Assembly: GCF_030409305.1 (NCBI RefSeq) | Contig: NZ_JAUFPQ010000009.1 | Span: 270,643 to 334,642 of the forward strand | DNA: 64,000 bases | Source of the DNA: Halomonas maura | Lineage (GTDB): Bacteria; Pseudomonadota; Gammaproteobacteria; Pseudomonadales; Halomonadaceae | Reading direction: 5' to 3' | Shown here: positions 36,516 to 46,004 of the stretch, in pieces | Layout of the letters: each line of letters opens with the position of its first letter | How positions within the stretch are numbered: the first letter of the stretch is position 1 | Translations under genes and position numbers: made by a program | The notes under the pieces: generated by a model | Told to the model about the DNA's origin: nothing | The model's input: the letters and a program-made list of their open reading frames with translations, nothing else | Databases searched by the model: none

Positions 36516-37586
36516 TCAGGACTCCCGGGTCTCGAAGTCGATGCGCGGGTCGACCCACACATAGGTCAGGTCCGAGATCAGCTTCAGGACCAGCCCGATC
36601 AGGGTGTACAGGTAGAGGGTGCCGAAGATCACCGGGTAGTCGCGTTGCATCACCGCCTCGAAGCCGAGAAGGCCGAGGCCGTTGAGGGAGAAGATCACCT
36701 CGATCAGCAGCGAGCCGGTGAAGAAGATGCCGACCAGCGCCGAGGGCAGGCCGGCGATGATGATCAGCATGCCGTTGCGGAACACGTGGCCGTAGAGCAC
36801 CCGGCGATCGCTGGCGCCCTTGGCGCGGGCGGTCAGCACGTATTGCTTGTGCACCTCGTCGAGAAAGCTGTTCTTGGTCAGCATGGTCAGGGTGGCGAAG
36901 CTGCCGATCGCCGAGGCCACCACGGGCAGGGTGATATGCCAGAAGTAGTCCTTGAGCTTGCCCCACAGGCCGAGGTCGGCGAAGTCCGGCGAGGTCAGGC
37001 CGCGTAACGGAAAGACGTCCCAGTAGCTGCCTCCGGCGAACAGCACGATCAGCAGGATGGCGAACAGGAAGCCGGGGATCGCGTAGCCGACGATGACCAG
37101 GCCCGAGGTCCAGACATCGAACCGCGAGCCGTGGGCCAGGGCCTTGCGGATGCCCAGCGGGATGGACACCAGGTAGACCAGCAGGGTGGTCCACAGCCCC
37201 AGCGAGATCGACACCGGCAACCGCTCGAGCATCAGGGTGGTGACCTTCTGGCCGAGGAAGAAGCTCTCGCCCAGGTCGAAGGTGGCATAGTCGACGAGCA
37301 TGCCGAAGAAGCGCTCGTGGGCCGGCTGGTCGAAGCCGAACTGGGTCTCCAGGCGGTCGATGAAGGCCTGGGGTACGCCCCGGGCGCCGCGCGACTCGCC
37401 GCTGGCGACGTCGCCGCCGCCGCCCTCCAGGCGCGTACTGGCCTGGCTGGAGAGTCCCTCGAAGCGGGCCAGCATCTGGTCGATGGGACCGCCCGGGGCG
37501 GCCTGGACGATGATGAAGTTGAGCAGCATGATCCCCAGCAGGGTGGGGATCATCAGCAGCAATCGGCGCAGTACATAGGCGGCCAC
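36516..37586 (-). CDS. yejB: Peptide ABC transporter permease
   Basis: Inner-membrane OppB-type permease, 356 residues with six membrane segments. The YejB-specific insertion between the first two helices ([16 protein letters not shown] through to [17 protein letters not shown]) is present, and [14 protein letters not shown] EAA loop appears as [16 protein letters not shown]. Translation starts at a GTG at 37586 with AAGGA upstream; the following residues [15 protein letters not shown] match E. coli YejB. It lies 99 bases after yejA. Confidence 0.92.
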   Translation of the reverse strand: MAAYVLRRLLLMIPTLLGIMLLNFIIVQAAPGGPIDQMLARFEGLSSQASTRLEGGGGDVASGESRGARGVPQAFIDRLETQFGFDQPAHERFFGMLVDYATFDLGESFFLGQKVTTLMLERLPVSISLGLWTTLLVYLVSIPLGIRKALAHGSRFDVWTSGLVIVGYAIPGFLFAILLIVLFAGGSYWDVFPLRGLTSPDFADLGLWGKLKDYFWHITLPVVASAIGSFATLTMLTKNSFLDEVHKQYVLTARAKGASDRRVLYGHVFRNGMLIIIAGLPSALVGIFFTGSLLIEVIFSLNGLGLLGFEAVMQRDYPVIFGTLYLYTLIGLVLKLISDLTYVWVDPRIDFETRES

Positions 37587-37685
37587 GGCGTGTCCTTAGC
37601 GTTCATTTCCAGACGTCGTGTGAGAAGAGCGAAGTCAACCTCATTCCCTTGGTGCCCGAGGCGCCTGCGGCTTATCGACCTGCCG

Positions 37686-39503
37686 TTACCGATTGCGCTG
37701 TCGGTTCTCGATCTCGGCGGCGCGGTCGGGATCGACCCACCAGGCATCCAGATCCAGGTTGTAGCGGGGGAAGGGCTCCTGCCAGCCGAACTTGTCCCAT
37801 TGCGCGATGCGGGTCGTATCCAGGTGCCACTGGGGGATCACGTAGAAGCCCCAGCGCAGCACCCGGTCCAGGGCCTGGGCGGCGGTGTCGAGGGCTTCCC
37901 GGGAGTCGGCGGCGATCAGCCGGTCCACCAGGTCGTCGATCACCGGGTCCTGGAGGCCGATCAGGTTGCGGCTCTGGGGGGCGTCGGCATACTCGCTGCC
38001 CCAGAACTCGCGCTGTTCGTTGCCCGGGTTGGCGGACTGCGGAAAGCTGCCGACGATGATGTCGAAATCGAAACGGCGCAGGCGGTTGAGGTACTGGTTG
38101 ACATCGACGATGCGGATGTCGCCCTGCACCCCGAGCCGCGCGAGGTTTCTCAGCAGGGGCTGGACGACGCGTTCGAACTGGGTGTCGAACAGCAGCACCT
38201 CGAGGGTCAGCGGGGCGCCGGTCTGCGCGTCGACCAGCGTGCCGTCACGAGAGACGTAACCGGCCTCGCGCAGTAGCGCGAAGGCCTTTCTCAGCCGGGG
38301 ACGCAACTCGTCGGGGTGCTGCATGGGCAGGGGCGCCTCGAAGACCCGCTCGGGCAGCGCCTCGCGGTGCGGCTCGAGCAGCGCCAGCTCGCCTTCGCTG
38401 GGCAAGCCTTCGGCGGCCATCTCGGAGTTCTCGAAGTAGCTGCGGGTGCGCTCGTAGGCCCCGTAGAAGAGGCTCTGGTTCAGCCACTCGAAGTCGAAGG
38501 CCAGGTTGAGCGCCTCGCGGACGCGCACGTCCTGGAACTTCTCCCGGCGCAGGTTGATGACATAGGCCTGCATGCCCGCCGGCTGGCCGTCGGGCACCTC
38601 CAGGCGCTGCACGAAGCCGGCCTCGGCGGCGGGGAAGTCGTAGGCGGTCGCCCAGTTGCGGGCGCTGGACTCGATGCGCATGTCGAGATTGCCGGCCTTG
38701 AAGGCTTCCAGGGCCACGGTCTGGTCGCGGTAGTAGTCGAACACCAGGCGCTCGATGTTATGACGGCCGCGGTTCACCGGCAGGTCCTGCCCCCAGTAGT
38801 CCTCGACCCGCGCGTAGACGATGCGCCGGCCCGGGTCGACCTGGGCGATGCGGTAGGGGCCGGAGCCCAGCAGCGGATCCCGAGTGGTGGCCTCGAAGTC
38901 GCGGTCCTCCCAGTAGTGCGCGGGCAGTACCGGCATCTGGCCGAGGATCAGCGGCAGTTCCCGGGACTCGCTGGCGGCCAGGTCGAAGTGCACGGTGTCC
39001 TCGTCCACCGCGCGGACCTCGGTGACGTCGGCGTAGTAGGCCCCGTAGAAGGGCTGCCCCTTCTCGGTGAGGGTCTCGAAGCTGAAGATCACGTCGGCGG
39101 CGGTCACCGGGGTGCCGTCGTGGAAGCGCGCCTCGGGGTGCAGGTCGAACTCGATCCACTGGCGGTCCGGGTCCAGCCGGATGCCCTCGGCCAGCAGCCC
39201 GTACATGGTGAACGGCTCATCCGGGTTGGCGACCAGCAGGGTGTCGTAGATGACGTTGAGACCCGTGGCCGGGGTGCCCTGGATGATGAAGGGGTTGGTG
39301 GTGTCGAAGCTGCCGGTGGCCGCCCGGGTCAGGGTGCCGCCCACCGGCGCCTCGGGATCGGCATGCGGGAAGTGGGTGAAGTCCGCGGGAAGCGCCGGCT
39401 CGCCATAGAGGGCGAGGGCATGGCGAGTGGGCACCTCGTCGGGACTGGCGGCCAGGGCAGGGCCTGCCGCCAGGGCCGTCATCAGCAGCACGGTCGATCG
39501 CAT
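37686..39503 (-). CDS. yejA: Peptide ABC transporter substrate-binding protein
   Basis: Periplasmic SBP_bac_5 family receptor, 605 residues. A signal peptide (MRSTVLLMTALAAGPALA) ends near residue 18. The fold is indicated by LAEGIRLDPDRQWIEFDLHP, TPVTAADVIFSFETL, LLGSGPYRIAQVDPGR and AFDFEWLNQSLFYGAYERT, as in YejA. The ATG at 39503 starts the signal peptide; an upstream in-frame Met at 39548 would enter the mltD stop. It heads the yejA-B-E-F operon and may also be reached by transcription from mltD, 41 bases upstream. Confidence 0.93.
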   Translation of the reverse strand: MRSTVLLMTALAAGPALAASPDEVPTRHALALYGEPALPADFTHFPHADPEAPVGGTLTRAATGSFDTTNPFIIQGTPATGLNVIYDTLLVANPDEPFTMYGLLAEGIRLDPDRQWIEFDLHPEARFHDGTPVTAADVIFSFETLTEKGQPFYGAYYADVTEVRAVDEDTVHFDLAASESRELPLILGQMPVLPAHYWEDRDFEATTRDPLLGSGPYRIAQVDPGRRIVYARVEDYWGQDLPVNRGRHNIERLVFDYYRDQTVALEAFKAGNLDMRIESSARNWATAYDFPAAEAGFVQRLEVPDGQPAGMQAYVINLRREKFQDVRVREALNLAFDFEWLNQSLFYGAYERTRSYFENSEMAAEGLPSEGELALLEPHREALPERVFEAPLPMQHPDELRPRLRKAFALLREAGYVSRDGTLVDAQTGAPLTLEVLLFDTQFERVVQPLLRNLARLGVQGDIRIVDVNQYLNRLRRFDFDIIVGSFPQSANPGNEQREFWGSEYADAPQSRNLIGLQDPVIDDLVDRLIAADSREALDTAAQALDRVLRWGFYVIPQWHLDTTRIAQWDKFGWQEPFPRYNLDLDAWWVDPDRAAEIENRQRNR

Positions 39504-39544
39504 CGGAGAGGATCCTTGTTCCCTGGAGGGGCCGAGCCCCGACA

Positions 39545-40735
39545 TCATCTACCGGAAAGTGTCAGCTGCTGGCCGGGTTGTAAAGCGTCGACTCGCTGGA
39601 TGCCATTCCAGCGAGCCAGGTCGGAGATGGCCACGGCATGCCGGGTGGCGATGGCGGACAGGGTATCGCCCCGCTGCACGACATGGATATCGTCGCCACC
39701 GCCGGTCGCGGGGCTGACCGCATCCAGTGCCGCCACCAGACTTTCGGCGCCTTCCACCGGCACCAGCAGCTCACGCACCTGGCCGGGGCGGGCCGACTCG
39801 GTGCGCAGGCCGGGGTTGAGATCGGCGAGCTGGCGCGTCGGCACGCCGGCCAGGCGGGCCGCCTCGCCCAGGCGCAGCGTGCGGGTGACACGCACGCGGG
39901 CGAAGGCCGGCTCGGCGGCGATCTCCGGCAGCGCGACGTCGTAGCGTTCCGGCTCGGCGATGATCGCGGCGATGGCCAGCAGCTTGGGGACATAGTCCAT
40001 GGTCTCCGCCGGCAGGTCGAGGTCCCAGTAGCCGCCCTCATGGCCGCGCGACTGCGCGCTGCGCCGCGCCCGGTTCACGGTGCCCGCGCCGGCGTTGTAG
40101 GCGGCCAGCGAGAGCTCGATATCGCCCGCGTACCACTGGTCGGCCTGCACTTCGATATAGTCCAGCGCCGCCTGGGTCGAGCGTACCACGTCGAGGCGAC
40201 CGTCCCAGGCGCCGTTGCGGCGTAGCCCCAGGGCATCGCCGGTCCGCGGCATGATCTGCCACAGGCCGGCGGCGCCGAAGTGGCTGCGTGCGCGGGGGTC
40301 GAAGGAACTCTCCACGAAGGGGATCAGGGCGATCTCGCCGGGCAGCCCGCGGGACTCGACCCGCTCGAGGATCCAGGCCAGCCAGGGGCGGGCCCGCTCG
40401 GTGATCTCGACGATGTTGTGGGGGCGGGCGCTGTATTCGTCGATCCAGCGCTGAACCCGCGCATGTCCGGCACCGTCCTGCCATTGATCGCGCCACTGGA
40501 AGCTTGCGCGCAGGCGTGACCAGGCATCGCTGGGCTCCAGGTCGAGACTGTTCCAGAAATGCCGACCGCCGGCGGGCTTGCCACGGGAACCGCTGGTGAA
40601 GGCGGGAGTATCCGCGGCCAGCCGGTCCTTCGGCAGGGTCGACGCCTGGCTGTAGGCGCCGTTGGCCAGTAGGGCCCCGGTCAAGGCGAGGGTGCTGGCG
40701 AATCCGAGGAGTCGTCGGCGGGTGTGAAAGGTCAT
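39545..40735 (-). CDS. mltD: Membrane-bound lytic murein transglycosylase D-like protein with LysM
   Basis: A periplasmic muramidase-like enzyme of 396 residues that cleaves peptidoglycan glycan strands. The signal peptide covers residues 1-30 and has no lipobox Cys, so it may be soluble rather than a lipoprotein as in E. coli. The SLT domain has the catalytic Glu142 in PFVESSFDPRAR, then GAAGLWQIMPRTG and LSLAAYNAGAGTVNRA. A single LysM repeat closes the protein (HVVQRGDTLSAIATRH). E. coli MltD has more LysM copies. The ATG at 40735 follows AGGAGG. It lies downstream of gloB, as in many gammaproteobacteria. Confidence 0.88.
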   Translation of the reverse strand: MTFHTRRRLLGFASTLALTGALLANGAYSQASTLPKDRLAADTPAFTSGSRGKPAGGRHFWNSLDLEPSDAWSRLRASFQWRDQWQDGAGHARVQRWIDEYSARPHNIVEITERARPWLAWILERVESRGLPGEIALIPFVESSFDPRARSHFGAAGLWQIMPRTGDALGLRRNGAWDGRLDVVRSTQAALDYIEVQADQWYAGDIELSLAAYNAGAGTVNRARRSAQSRGHEGGYWDLDLPAETMDYVPKLLAIAAIIAEPERYDVALPEIAAEPAFARVRVTRTLRLGEAARLAGVPTRQLADLNPGLRTESARPGQVRELLVPVEGAESLVAALDAVSPATGGGDDIHVVQRGDTLSAIATRHAVAISDLARWNGIQRVDALQPGQQLTLSGR

Positions 40736-40805
40736 TCGCTGGCCTCCTGGGCGCACGCCTGCCCACCGGCCTGCGGCGGGGGCGGCGTCCATCGGGTATC
40801 GTGTC

Positions 40806-41573
40806 TCAGAAGGAATCTTTCCAGTCGCGCAGGGTGGCGAAGGTGGCGACGCTGCTGTCGGTGTCGCCGTGGGCCGAGGCGGCCCGGCGAACGCCGGCGT
40901 CGTCGCAGCGCAGGAAAGGATTGATCCGCCGCTCGCGCCCGATGGTGCTGGGCAGGGTAGGGCGGTCGAGCTCCCGGGCCCGCCGGCATTCCTGCTCGGC
41001 GGCGTCCACGTCGGGGTTGTCCGGGTCCGCGGCCTTGGCGAAGCGCAGGTTCGCCAGGGTGTACTCGTGGGCCGCGAAGACCAGGCTATCCTCGGGCAGG
41101 CCCTGGAGGCGTGCCAGCGAGGCGTGCATCTGCTCGGGAGTCCCTTCAAACAGACGACCACAGCCGGCACTGAACAGGGTGTCGCCGCAGAACAGCAGCG
41201 GCGGGATACCGGCGGTGAAGAAGGCGATATGATCCAGGGTGTGGCCGGGCACCTCGAGCACCTCGAACAGCCGGCCCATCACGCGCACCTCGTCCCCGGC
41301 GCCGACCCGCTCGTCGATGCCCGGGATATCGGGGTTGCGCGGGCCGATGACCCGTGGCGAGTAGCGCTGGATCAGCGCCGGCAGGCCCCCGGTGTGGTCG
41401 GGGTGGTGGTGGGTGATCAGCACGCAGCCCAGGTTGAGCCCCTCGCGTTCCAGCCACTCGATCACGGGGTCGGCATCGCCGGGGTCGACGACGCAGACAT
41501 CGCCGTTCGTGTCCTGCCGAAGCATCCAGATATAGTTGTCGCTAAAGGCGGGAATCGGTGTCACGCTCAACAT
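40806..41573 (-). CDS. gloB: Hydroxyacylglutathione hydrolase (glyoxalase II)
   Basis: Metallo-beta-lactamase-fold enzyme, 255 residues, releasing D-lactate from S-lactoylglutathione in methylglyoxal detoxification. The metal-binding THHHPDH motif is at 54-60, further ligands are in VPGHTLDHIAF, FCGDTLFSAGCGRLFEG and AAHEYTLANLRFA, and the C-terminal HAGH domain ends with FLRCD and FATLRDWKDSF. The ATG at 41573 is the conserved start MLSVTPIPAF. It is divergent from the methyltransferase-rnhA-dnaQ group, an arrangement conserved in gammaproteobacteria. Confidence 0.95.
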   Translation of the reverse strand: MLSVTPIPAFSDNYIWMLRQDTNGDVCVVDPGDADPVIEWLEREGLNLGCVLITHHHPDHTGGLPALIQRYSPRVIGPRNPDIPGIDERVGAGDEVRVMGRLFEVLEVPGHTLDHIAFFTAGIPPLLFCGDTLFSAGCGRLFEGTPEQMHASLARLQGLPEDSLVFAAHEYTLANLRFAKAADPDNPDVDAAEQECRRARELDRPTLPSTIGRERRINPFLRCDDAGVRRAASAHGDTDSSVATFATLRDWKDSF

Positions 41574-41672
41574 GGGCTCGGAGTCCTCGCGCCTCGGCCG
41601 GTCTCGATGGAGCCGCTGGCGCCTTGAATCGGTGTTCTGCAAAATCGGGTACTTTGGAGAGAAGAGCGCAAC

Positions 41673-42449
41673 ATGTCAAATTCGCAGGATGCGATAGCCC
41701 TGGCACGCCTGGTAAGAGAAGGCCGCCGTTACTGGGCGAGTCCCGGCGGCCGGAGTGTCTGGCGCGCCGAGCGCGCCTGCCTGGGACCGCTGTGCGAGCG
41801 CTGGTTCGGGGCCCACGGACTCGAGCTCGGCATGGCCCCGACCCTGGCCGACATGTGCCCGGTGCGGCACGCCCTGCGCTGGTCGCCCACCGCCGAACTG
41901 GCGGAGAGCGACGCGACCCTGGTCTGCCCCCCCGATGCCTTGCCCCTGCCCGACGGCTGCCTGAGCCTGGTGGTGATCCATCACCTGCTCGAGGTGGCCC
42001 CGGACCCCCACCACCTGCTGCAGGAGGCGGCGCGGGTGATCGACAACGACGGCCATCTGATCCTGTTCGGCTGGGCGCCCTTCGGCGTGGCCGGCGTGAG
42101 CCGCCTGTGGCCGGGGCGTCGCCGGCACCTGCCCTGGCGTGGGCGCTGGCGCACCCCGGGGCGGCTCAGCGACTGGCTGGCGTTTGTCGATTTCGAGGCC
42201 CAGCGGGTAGACTACTGCGGCTTTCGCCTGCCCGGCGGTACCGCCCATAATGCCATGCTCGAGACCCTGGGCCGGCGGCACAACCTGCCGCTGGGCGACT
42301 GCTACATGATCCATGCCCGACGCCGCTCCCAGCTGGTGCTGCCCCGGCGCAATCGGGTGGCCTTCCCGGCACCCCTGGCCGGCTCGGCGCTGGGCAATGC
42401 CTCGCGGCAGTTTGGGCCGCGACCGGAGAGGGTGAGCGAGGGTGACTGA
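41673..42449 (+). CDS. SAM-dependent methyltransferase (YafS-like)
   Basis: A 258-residue cytoplasmic protein with features of class I methyltransferases of the methyltransf_11 type: the [20 protein letters not shown] segment after a degenerate nucleotide-binding region, and [20 protein letters not shown]. The usual GxGxG motif is replaced, here [13 protein letters not shown], so SAM binding is plausible but weaker than usual. Position between gloB and rnhA is the same as E. coli yafS. It overlaps rnhA by 8 bases. Substrate unknown. Confidence 0.8.
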   Translation: MSNSQDAIALARLVREGRRYWASPGGRSVWRAERACLGPLCERWFGAHGLELGMAPTLADMCPVRHALRWSPTAELAESDATLVCPPDALPLPDGCLSLVVIHHLLEVAPDPHHLLQEAARVIDNDGHLILFGWAPFGVAGVSRLWPGRRRHLPWRGRWRTPGRLSDWLAFVDFEAQRVDYCGFRLPGGTAHNAMLETLGRRHNLPLGDCYMIHARRRSQLVLPRRNRVAFPAPLAGSALGNASRQFGPRPERVSEGD

Positions 42450-42912
42450 CAGACCACCGCACGCGGCGCTTGGCGTGGTGACGATCTATACCGATGGCGC
42501 CTGCCGAGGCAACCCGGGGCCGGGTGGCTGGGGCGCGCTGCTGCAAAGCGGTCGTCACGAGAAGGCCCTCAAGGGGGCCGAGGCCGAGACCACCAACAAC
42601 CGCATGGAGCTGATGGCCGCCATCATGGCCCTGCGCGAGCTCAAGCGCCCCTGCCGGGTGGCGCTGTGGACCGATTCCGAGTACCTGCGCCGCGGCATCA
42701 CCGAGTGGATCCATGGCTGGATCAAGCGGGGCTGGAAGACCGCCTCGCGGCAACCGGTCAAGAACGCCGAGCTGTGGCGCGCCCTCCACGAGGAGACCCA
42801 CCGCCATGTCATCGACTGGCACTGGGTCAAGGGCCACAGCGGTCATCCGGGCAACGAGCGGGCCGATGCGCTGGCCAACGAGGCCATCGACGAGATGCTG
42901 GCCGGGGCCTGA
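42442..42912 (+). CDS. rnhA: Ribonuclease HI
   Basis: Removes RNA from RNA-DNA hybrids; 156 residues, normal for the family. The catalytic acidic residues are in [27 protein letters not shown] and [12 protein letters not shown], and the last Asp in [11 protein letters not shown]; the basic handle region is [10 protein letters not shown]. Translation starts at GTG 42442, overlapping the end of the methyltransferase gene, with GGAGAGGG upstream. dnaQ follows 44 bases later, the classic rnhA-dnaQ neighbourhood, but here both are on the same strand. Confidence 0.96.
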   Translation: MTDRPPHAALGVVTIYTDGACRGNPGPGGWGALLQSGRHEKALKGAEAETTNNRMELMAAIMALRELKRPCRVALWTDSEYLRRGITEWIHGWIKRGWKTASRQPVKNAELWRALHEETHRHVIDWHWVKGHSGHPGNERADALANEAIDEMLAGA

Positions 42913-42956
42913 CGGTCCCGGCGTCCCTTTGAACACCGAGCACGAGACGCGACGTC

Positions 42957-43721
42957 ATGCGCCAGATCATCCTGGATACCGAGACCACCGGCATCGACCC
43001 CAAGGACGGCCACCGGCTGATCGAGATCGGGGCGGTGGAGATGGTCAACCGCCGCCTGACCGGCAACACCTACCATCAGTACATCAACCCCGAGCGCGAC
43101 ATCGAGGCCGAGGCGATGGCGGTCCACGGCATCACCAACGAGCGGGTCGCCGAGGAGCCGGTGTTCGCCGAGGTCGCCGATGCCTTCTGGGCCTTCATCG
43201 AGGGCGCCGAGCTGGTGATTCACAACGCGCCCTTCGACGTGGGCTTCATCGACCACGAGCTGGGCCTGCTCAATGCCGCCCGGGGCGAGCCGCGCCTGGG
43301 ACCGGTGGCCGACCACTGCCGCATCCTCGACACCCTGCGGATGGCCCGCGACAAGCATCCCGGGCAGCGCAACAGCCTGGATGCCCTGTGCAAGCGCTAC
43401 GAGATCGAGAATGGCCACCGGGTGCTGCACGGCGCCCTGCTGGACAGCGAGATCCTCGCCGACGTCTACCTGGCGATGACCGGCGGCCAGACGGCGCTGT
43501 CGCTGGATGCCGCCGCCGGCGGCGAAGGCGAGGTCGACAACGGCGGCGGCATGGCGATCCGCCGGTTGTCGCTGTCACCGGGCCAGCTGCGGGTACAGGC
43601 CCCCGACGAGGCGGAACTCGCGGCCCATCGCGACAAGTTGACGCGCATCCGCGAAGCCGCCGGCGAGTGTCGCTGGGACGGCCTGGCGGGCTGGCCCGCC
43701 AGCCCCGAGGCGCCGGGCTGA
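42957..43721 (+). CDS. dnaQ: DNA polymerase III epsilon subunit (3'-5' exonuclease)
   Basis: Proofreading exonuclease of the replicase, 254 residues. Exo I is LDTETTG (Asp7, Glu9), Exo II lies in IHNAPFDVGFIDHEL, and Exo III is HGALLDSEILADVYLAM. The C-terminal 65 residues form the flexible tail that binds the alpha subunit, with the QxxLxF-like beta-clamp motif replaced by QTALSLD near 180. The stop overlaps the nudC start by one base (TGATG), so the two are coupled. Confidence 0.95.
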   Translation: MRQIILDTETTGIDPKDGHRLIEIGAVEMVNRRLTGNTYHQYINPERDIEAEAMAVHGITNERVAEEPVFAEVADAFWAFIEGAELVIHNAPFDVGFIDHELGLLNAARGEPRLGPVADHCRILDTLRMARDKHPGQRNSLDALCKRYEIENGHRVLHGALLDSEILADVYLAMTGGQTALSLDAAAGGEGEVDNGGGMAIRRLSLSPGQLRVQAPDEAELAAHRDKLTRIREAAGECRWDGLAGWPASPEAPG

Positions 43722-44497
43722 TGCTGCGTCGCGAGTTGCCCCACGCCGAGGCCGCGGGGCGGGTGATCCGCCTGGCCGAGGGGCGCATCGCGCCCGGACC
43801 GGAGGGTGGCCCCCTGCAGGCGGTGCAGCCGTGGACGGCCGCCATGCAACCGCTGTGCTGGTGGCGGGACGAGCCGGTGGCGCTGTCCCTGGAGGAGGCG
43901 GCGGGACACGACTGGCCGGAAGGCCGTGCCTGGCTGGCGCGGCTACCCGAGTCCTGGTTCCCGCTGGTCTCCACGGCCCTGCAGGTCGGCGCCTGGCTGC
44001 GCCACCATCGCTACTGCGGTCGTTGCGGCGCCCGCGCCGCGCGCCTGGACCGCGAGTTCGCCATGCACTGTGCGCAGTGCGGCCATCGCAACTACCCGCG
44101 GATCTCGCCGTGCATCATCACCCTGGTGACCCACGGCGATGCCCTGCTGCTGGCCCGCAGCCCGCGCTTCCCGCCGGGGCGCTATTCCACCCTGGCCGGC
44201 TTCATCGAGCCGGGGGAGTCCGCCGAGGAGGCGGTCCGGCGCGAGATCCACGAGGAGGTGGGGCTGACGGTGGGCCGGCTGCGCTACTTCCGCAGCCAGG
44301 CCTGGCCGTTTCCCCATTCCCTGATGCTGGGGTTCTTCGCCGAGGCGGCCAGTCGCCGCATCCGCATCGATGGCGAGGAGATCAGCGACGCCGCCTGGTT
44401 CTCGCCGACGCGGCTGCCCCAGTTGCCGCCGCTGTATTCCATCTCGCGGGCCCTGATCGAGACGCACCTGGAGGAAGTCGGGGCCCGGCGATCCTGA
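43721..44497 (+). CDS. nudC: NAD(+) diphosphatase / NAD-cap decapping hydrolase
   Basis: A 258-residue Nudix enzyme that cleaves NADH or removes NAD caps from RNA. The Cys4 zinc ribbon lies at about 98-120 (YCGRCGARAARLDREF followed by HCAQCGHRNYPR), then the NudC-specific ISPCIITLV segment. The Nudix box runs from GFIEPGESAEEAVRRE to EEVG (about 161-182), and the downstream SQAWPFPHSLMLGF is the SQPWPFPxS diagnostic motif in variant form. It starts on the dnaQ stop and converges with the SCP2 gene, 8 bases away. Confidence 0.93.
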   Translation: MLRRELPHAEAAGRVIRLAEGRIAPGPEGGPLQAVQPWTAAMQPLCWWRDEPVALSLEEAAGHDWPEGRAWLARLPESWFPLVSTALQVGAWLRHHRYCGRCGARAARLDREFAMHCAQCGHRNYPRISPCIITLVTHGDALLLARSPRFPPGRYSTLAGFIEPGESAEEAVRREIHEEVGLTVGRLRYFRSQAWPFPHSLMLGFFAEAASRRIRIDGEEISDAAWFSPTRLPQLPPLYSISRALIETHLEEVGARRS

Positions 44498-44505
44498 CGG
44501 GCGGG

Positions 44506-44817
44506 TCAGTTGGCCGGGAACAGGCTGCCCAGGCGGGTGGCCAGCATGACGTTGCCGCTGGCCTTCAGCTTGCCGCTCATGAAGGCGCCGACGCCGCTGA
44601 TCTCGCCCTTCATCACGCCGCGCAGGGTCTTGGTGCTCAGGCTCAGGCTCACCGAGGGCTCCTCGTGTTCGCCCTTGCAGACCTCGAGGGTGCCATCCTT
44701 GACCACCAGGTAGTGATCGCCGGCATCGCTGAAATGGAACTGGAAGATCTCGTCCATGTCGCGGGCGGCCGCTGCATTGAAACGGGCTTGGAGCTTGTCG
44801 AGGGTGAGGTCGGACAT
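44506..44817 (-). CDS. SCP2 sterol-binding domain protein
   Basis: A 103-residue single-domain SCP2 protein, a small hydrophobic-ligand carrier fold. The family pattern is FQFHFSDAGDHYLVVKDGTL, the central VSLSLSTKTLRGVMKGEIS and GAFMSGKLKASGNVMLA toward the C-terminus. Bacterial members are thought to bind fatty acyl or sterol-like lipids. The ATG at 44817 has GGAGACC upstream; a Met ten codons earlier lacks such a site. It faces sohB across a gap that contains a perfect 18-base palindrome, possibly a fatty-acid-responsive operator. Confidence 0.85.
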   Translation of the reverse strand: MSDLTLDKLQARFNAAAARDMDEIFQFHFSDAGDHYLVVKDGTLEVCKGEHEEPSVSLSLSTKTLRGVMKGEISGVGAFMSGKLKASGNVMLATRLGSLFPAN

Positions 44818-44865
44818 CGGTTCGGTCTCCGCGGATCGTCGTGGCATGTGTTCAGGGGAGCCTAT

Positions 44866-44883
44866 TTAAAACAAGTGTTTTAA
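44866..44883. promoter_or_regulatory. Perfect palindrome, candidate operator between SCP2 gene and sohB
   Basis: TTAAAACA (44866-44873) and TGTTTTAA (44876-44883) are exact reverse complements with an AG centre. The site is AT-rich in a GC-rich genome and sits 49 bases from the SCP2 start and 67 bases from the sohB start. The AAAC-N4-GTTT core resembles sites of the TetR-family fatty acid regulator PsrA as I remember them; that link is inference. Confidence 0.55.
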
Positions 44884-44950
44884 TCAAGGCGGCTTGTGCG
44901 CCGAGATCGCCGTGGGCAGGATGGAAGCGGACATCAGGAGGAGGTGAGCG

Positions 44951-45985
44951 GTGAACGAATGGCTGACGGATTACGGCATGTTCCTGGCCCAGTTGCTGGC
45001 CGTGGCGGGCATCACCCTGCTGGCGGTCCTGGTGGTGATGCGTGCCCGCGGGGCCGAAGGCGAACGTGTCCGCCTGCGGATCGAGGAGCTCAACGACAGC
45101 CGTCGGCGCCGCCGCCGCCGACTGCAGCTGGCGGCCAGTGAGCCGGGGGCGCGGAAGCGGCTGCTCAAGGCCTTCCGGCGCGATGACAAGGCCCGTGGCA
45201 AGCGCCGCGCCCCCGACCAGGCCACCTCGACGGTCTGGGTGCTCGACTTCCACGGCGACCTCAAGGCCAGTGCCACCGGGCGGCTCGCCGAGGAGGTCAC
45301 GGCGGTGCTGGATGTCGCCGGCGAGGCCGACGAGGTGGTCGTGCGGCTGGAGTCGGCCGGCGGCCTGGTGCATGCCTATGGCCATGCCGCCGCGGAGTTG
45401 GATCGGCTGCGGCAGGCGGGCCTTGCGACCACGGTGTGCGTGGACAAGGTGGCCGCCAGCGGCGGCTACCTGATGGCCTGCTGTGCCGACCGGCTGCGCG
45501 TTGCCCCCTTCGCGGTGCTGGGCTCCATCGGGGTGGTGGCGCAGCTGCCCAATCTGCACCGCCTGCTGAAGCGCCACGACATCGATGTGGAGGTGCTCAC
45601 GGCGGGGCGCTACAAGCGCACCCTGACGGTGCTCGGCGAGAACACCGAGGAGGGCCGCGAGAAGTTCCTCGAGGACCTCGAGACCATCCATGGCCTGTTC
45701 AAGCGCTATGTAGTCGAGCGCCGTCCGGCGCTGGACATCGAGGCGGTGGCCACCGGGGAGGTCTGGTACGGGCAGGACGCCCTGGCGCGCGGCCTGGTGG
45801 ACGAGCTCGGCACCAGCGAGGCCTACCTGGCCCGGCGCCTGGAGGACGCGCGGGTGGTGTCACTGCGCCTGGAACGTCGCCAGGGCCTCGCCGATCGCCT
45901 GGGCCTGGCGATCTCGCGTGGCGTGGAGCACGGGGCCCGGCGCGGCCTGGAGCTGCTGGATGCCAGCGGCTGGCAGAAGCGCTGA
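44951..45985 (+). CDS. sohB: Inner-membrane peptidase SohB (S49 family)
   Basis: Signal-peptide-peptidase-like serine protease, 344 residues, with an N-terminal membrane segment (MFLAQLLAVAGITLLAVLVV) and an N-terminal S49 region rich in Arg. The Ser-Lys dyad is visible: the Ser in DKVAASGGYLMAC near 170 and the Lys in AGRYKRTLT near 221. LESAGGLVHAYGHAAAEL is the substrate-binding strand. Translation starts at GTG 44951 after a near-perfect AGGAGGTGAGCG. It converges with the ArsR-type gene, 19 bases away. Confidence 0.92.
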   Translation: MNEWLTDYGMFLAQLLAVAGITLLAVLVVMRARGAEGERVRLRIEELNDSRRRRRRRLQLAASEPGARKRLLKAFRRDDKARGKRRAPDQATSTVWVLDFHGDLKASATGRLAEEVTAVLDVAGEADEVVVRLESAGGLVHAYGHAAAELDRLRQAGLATTVCVDKVAASGGYLMACCADRLRVAPFAVLGSIGVVAQLPNLHRLLKRHDIDVEVLTAGRYKRTLTVLGENTEEGREKFLEDLETIHGLFKRYVVERRPALDIEAVATGEVWYGQDALARGLVDELGTSEAYLARRLEDARVVSLRLERRQGLADRLGLAISRGVEHGARRGLELLDASGWQKR

Positions 45986-46004
45986 GCCGGCCCGGGCGCC
46001 GCGC

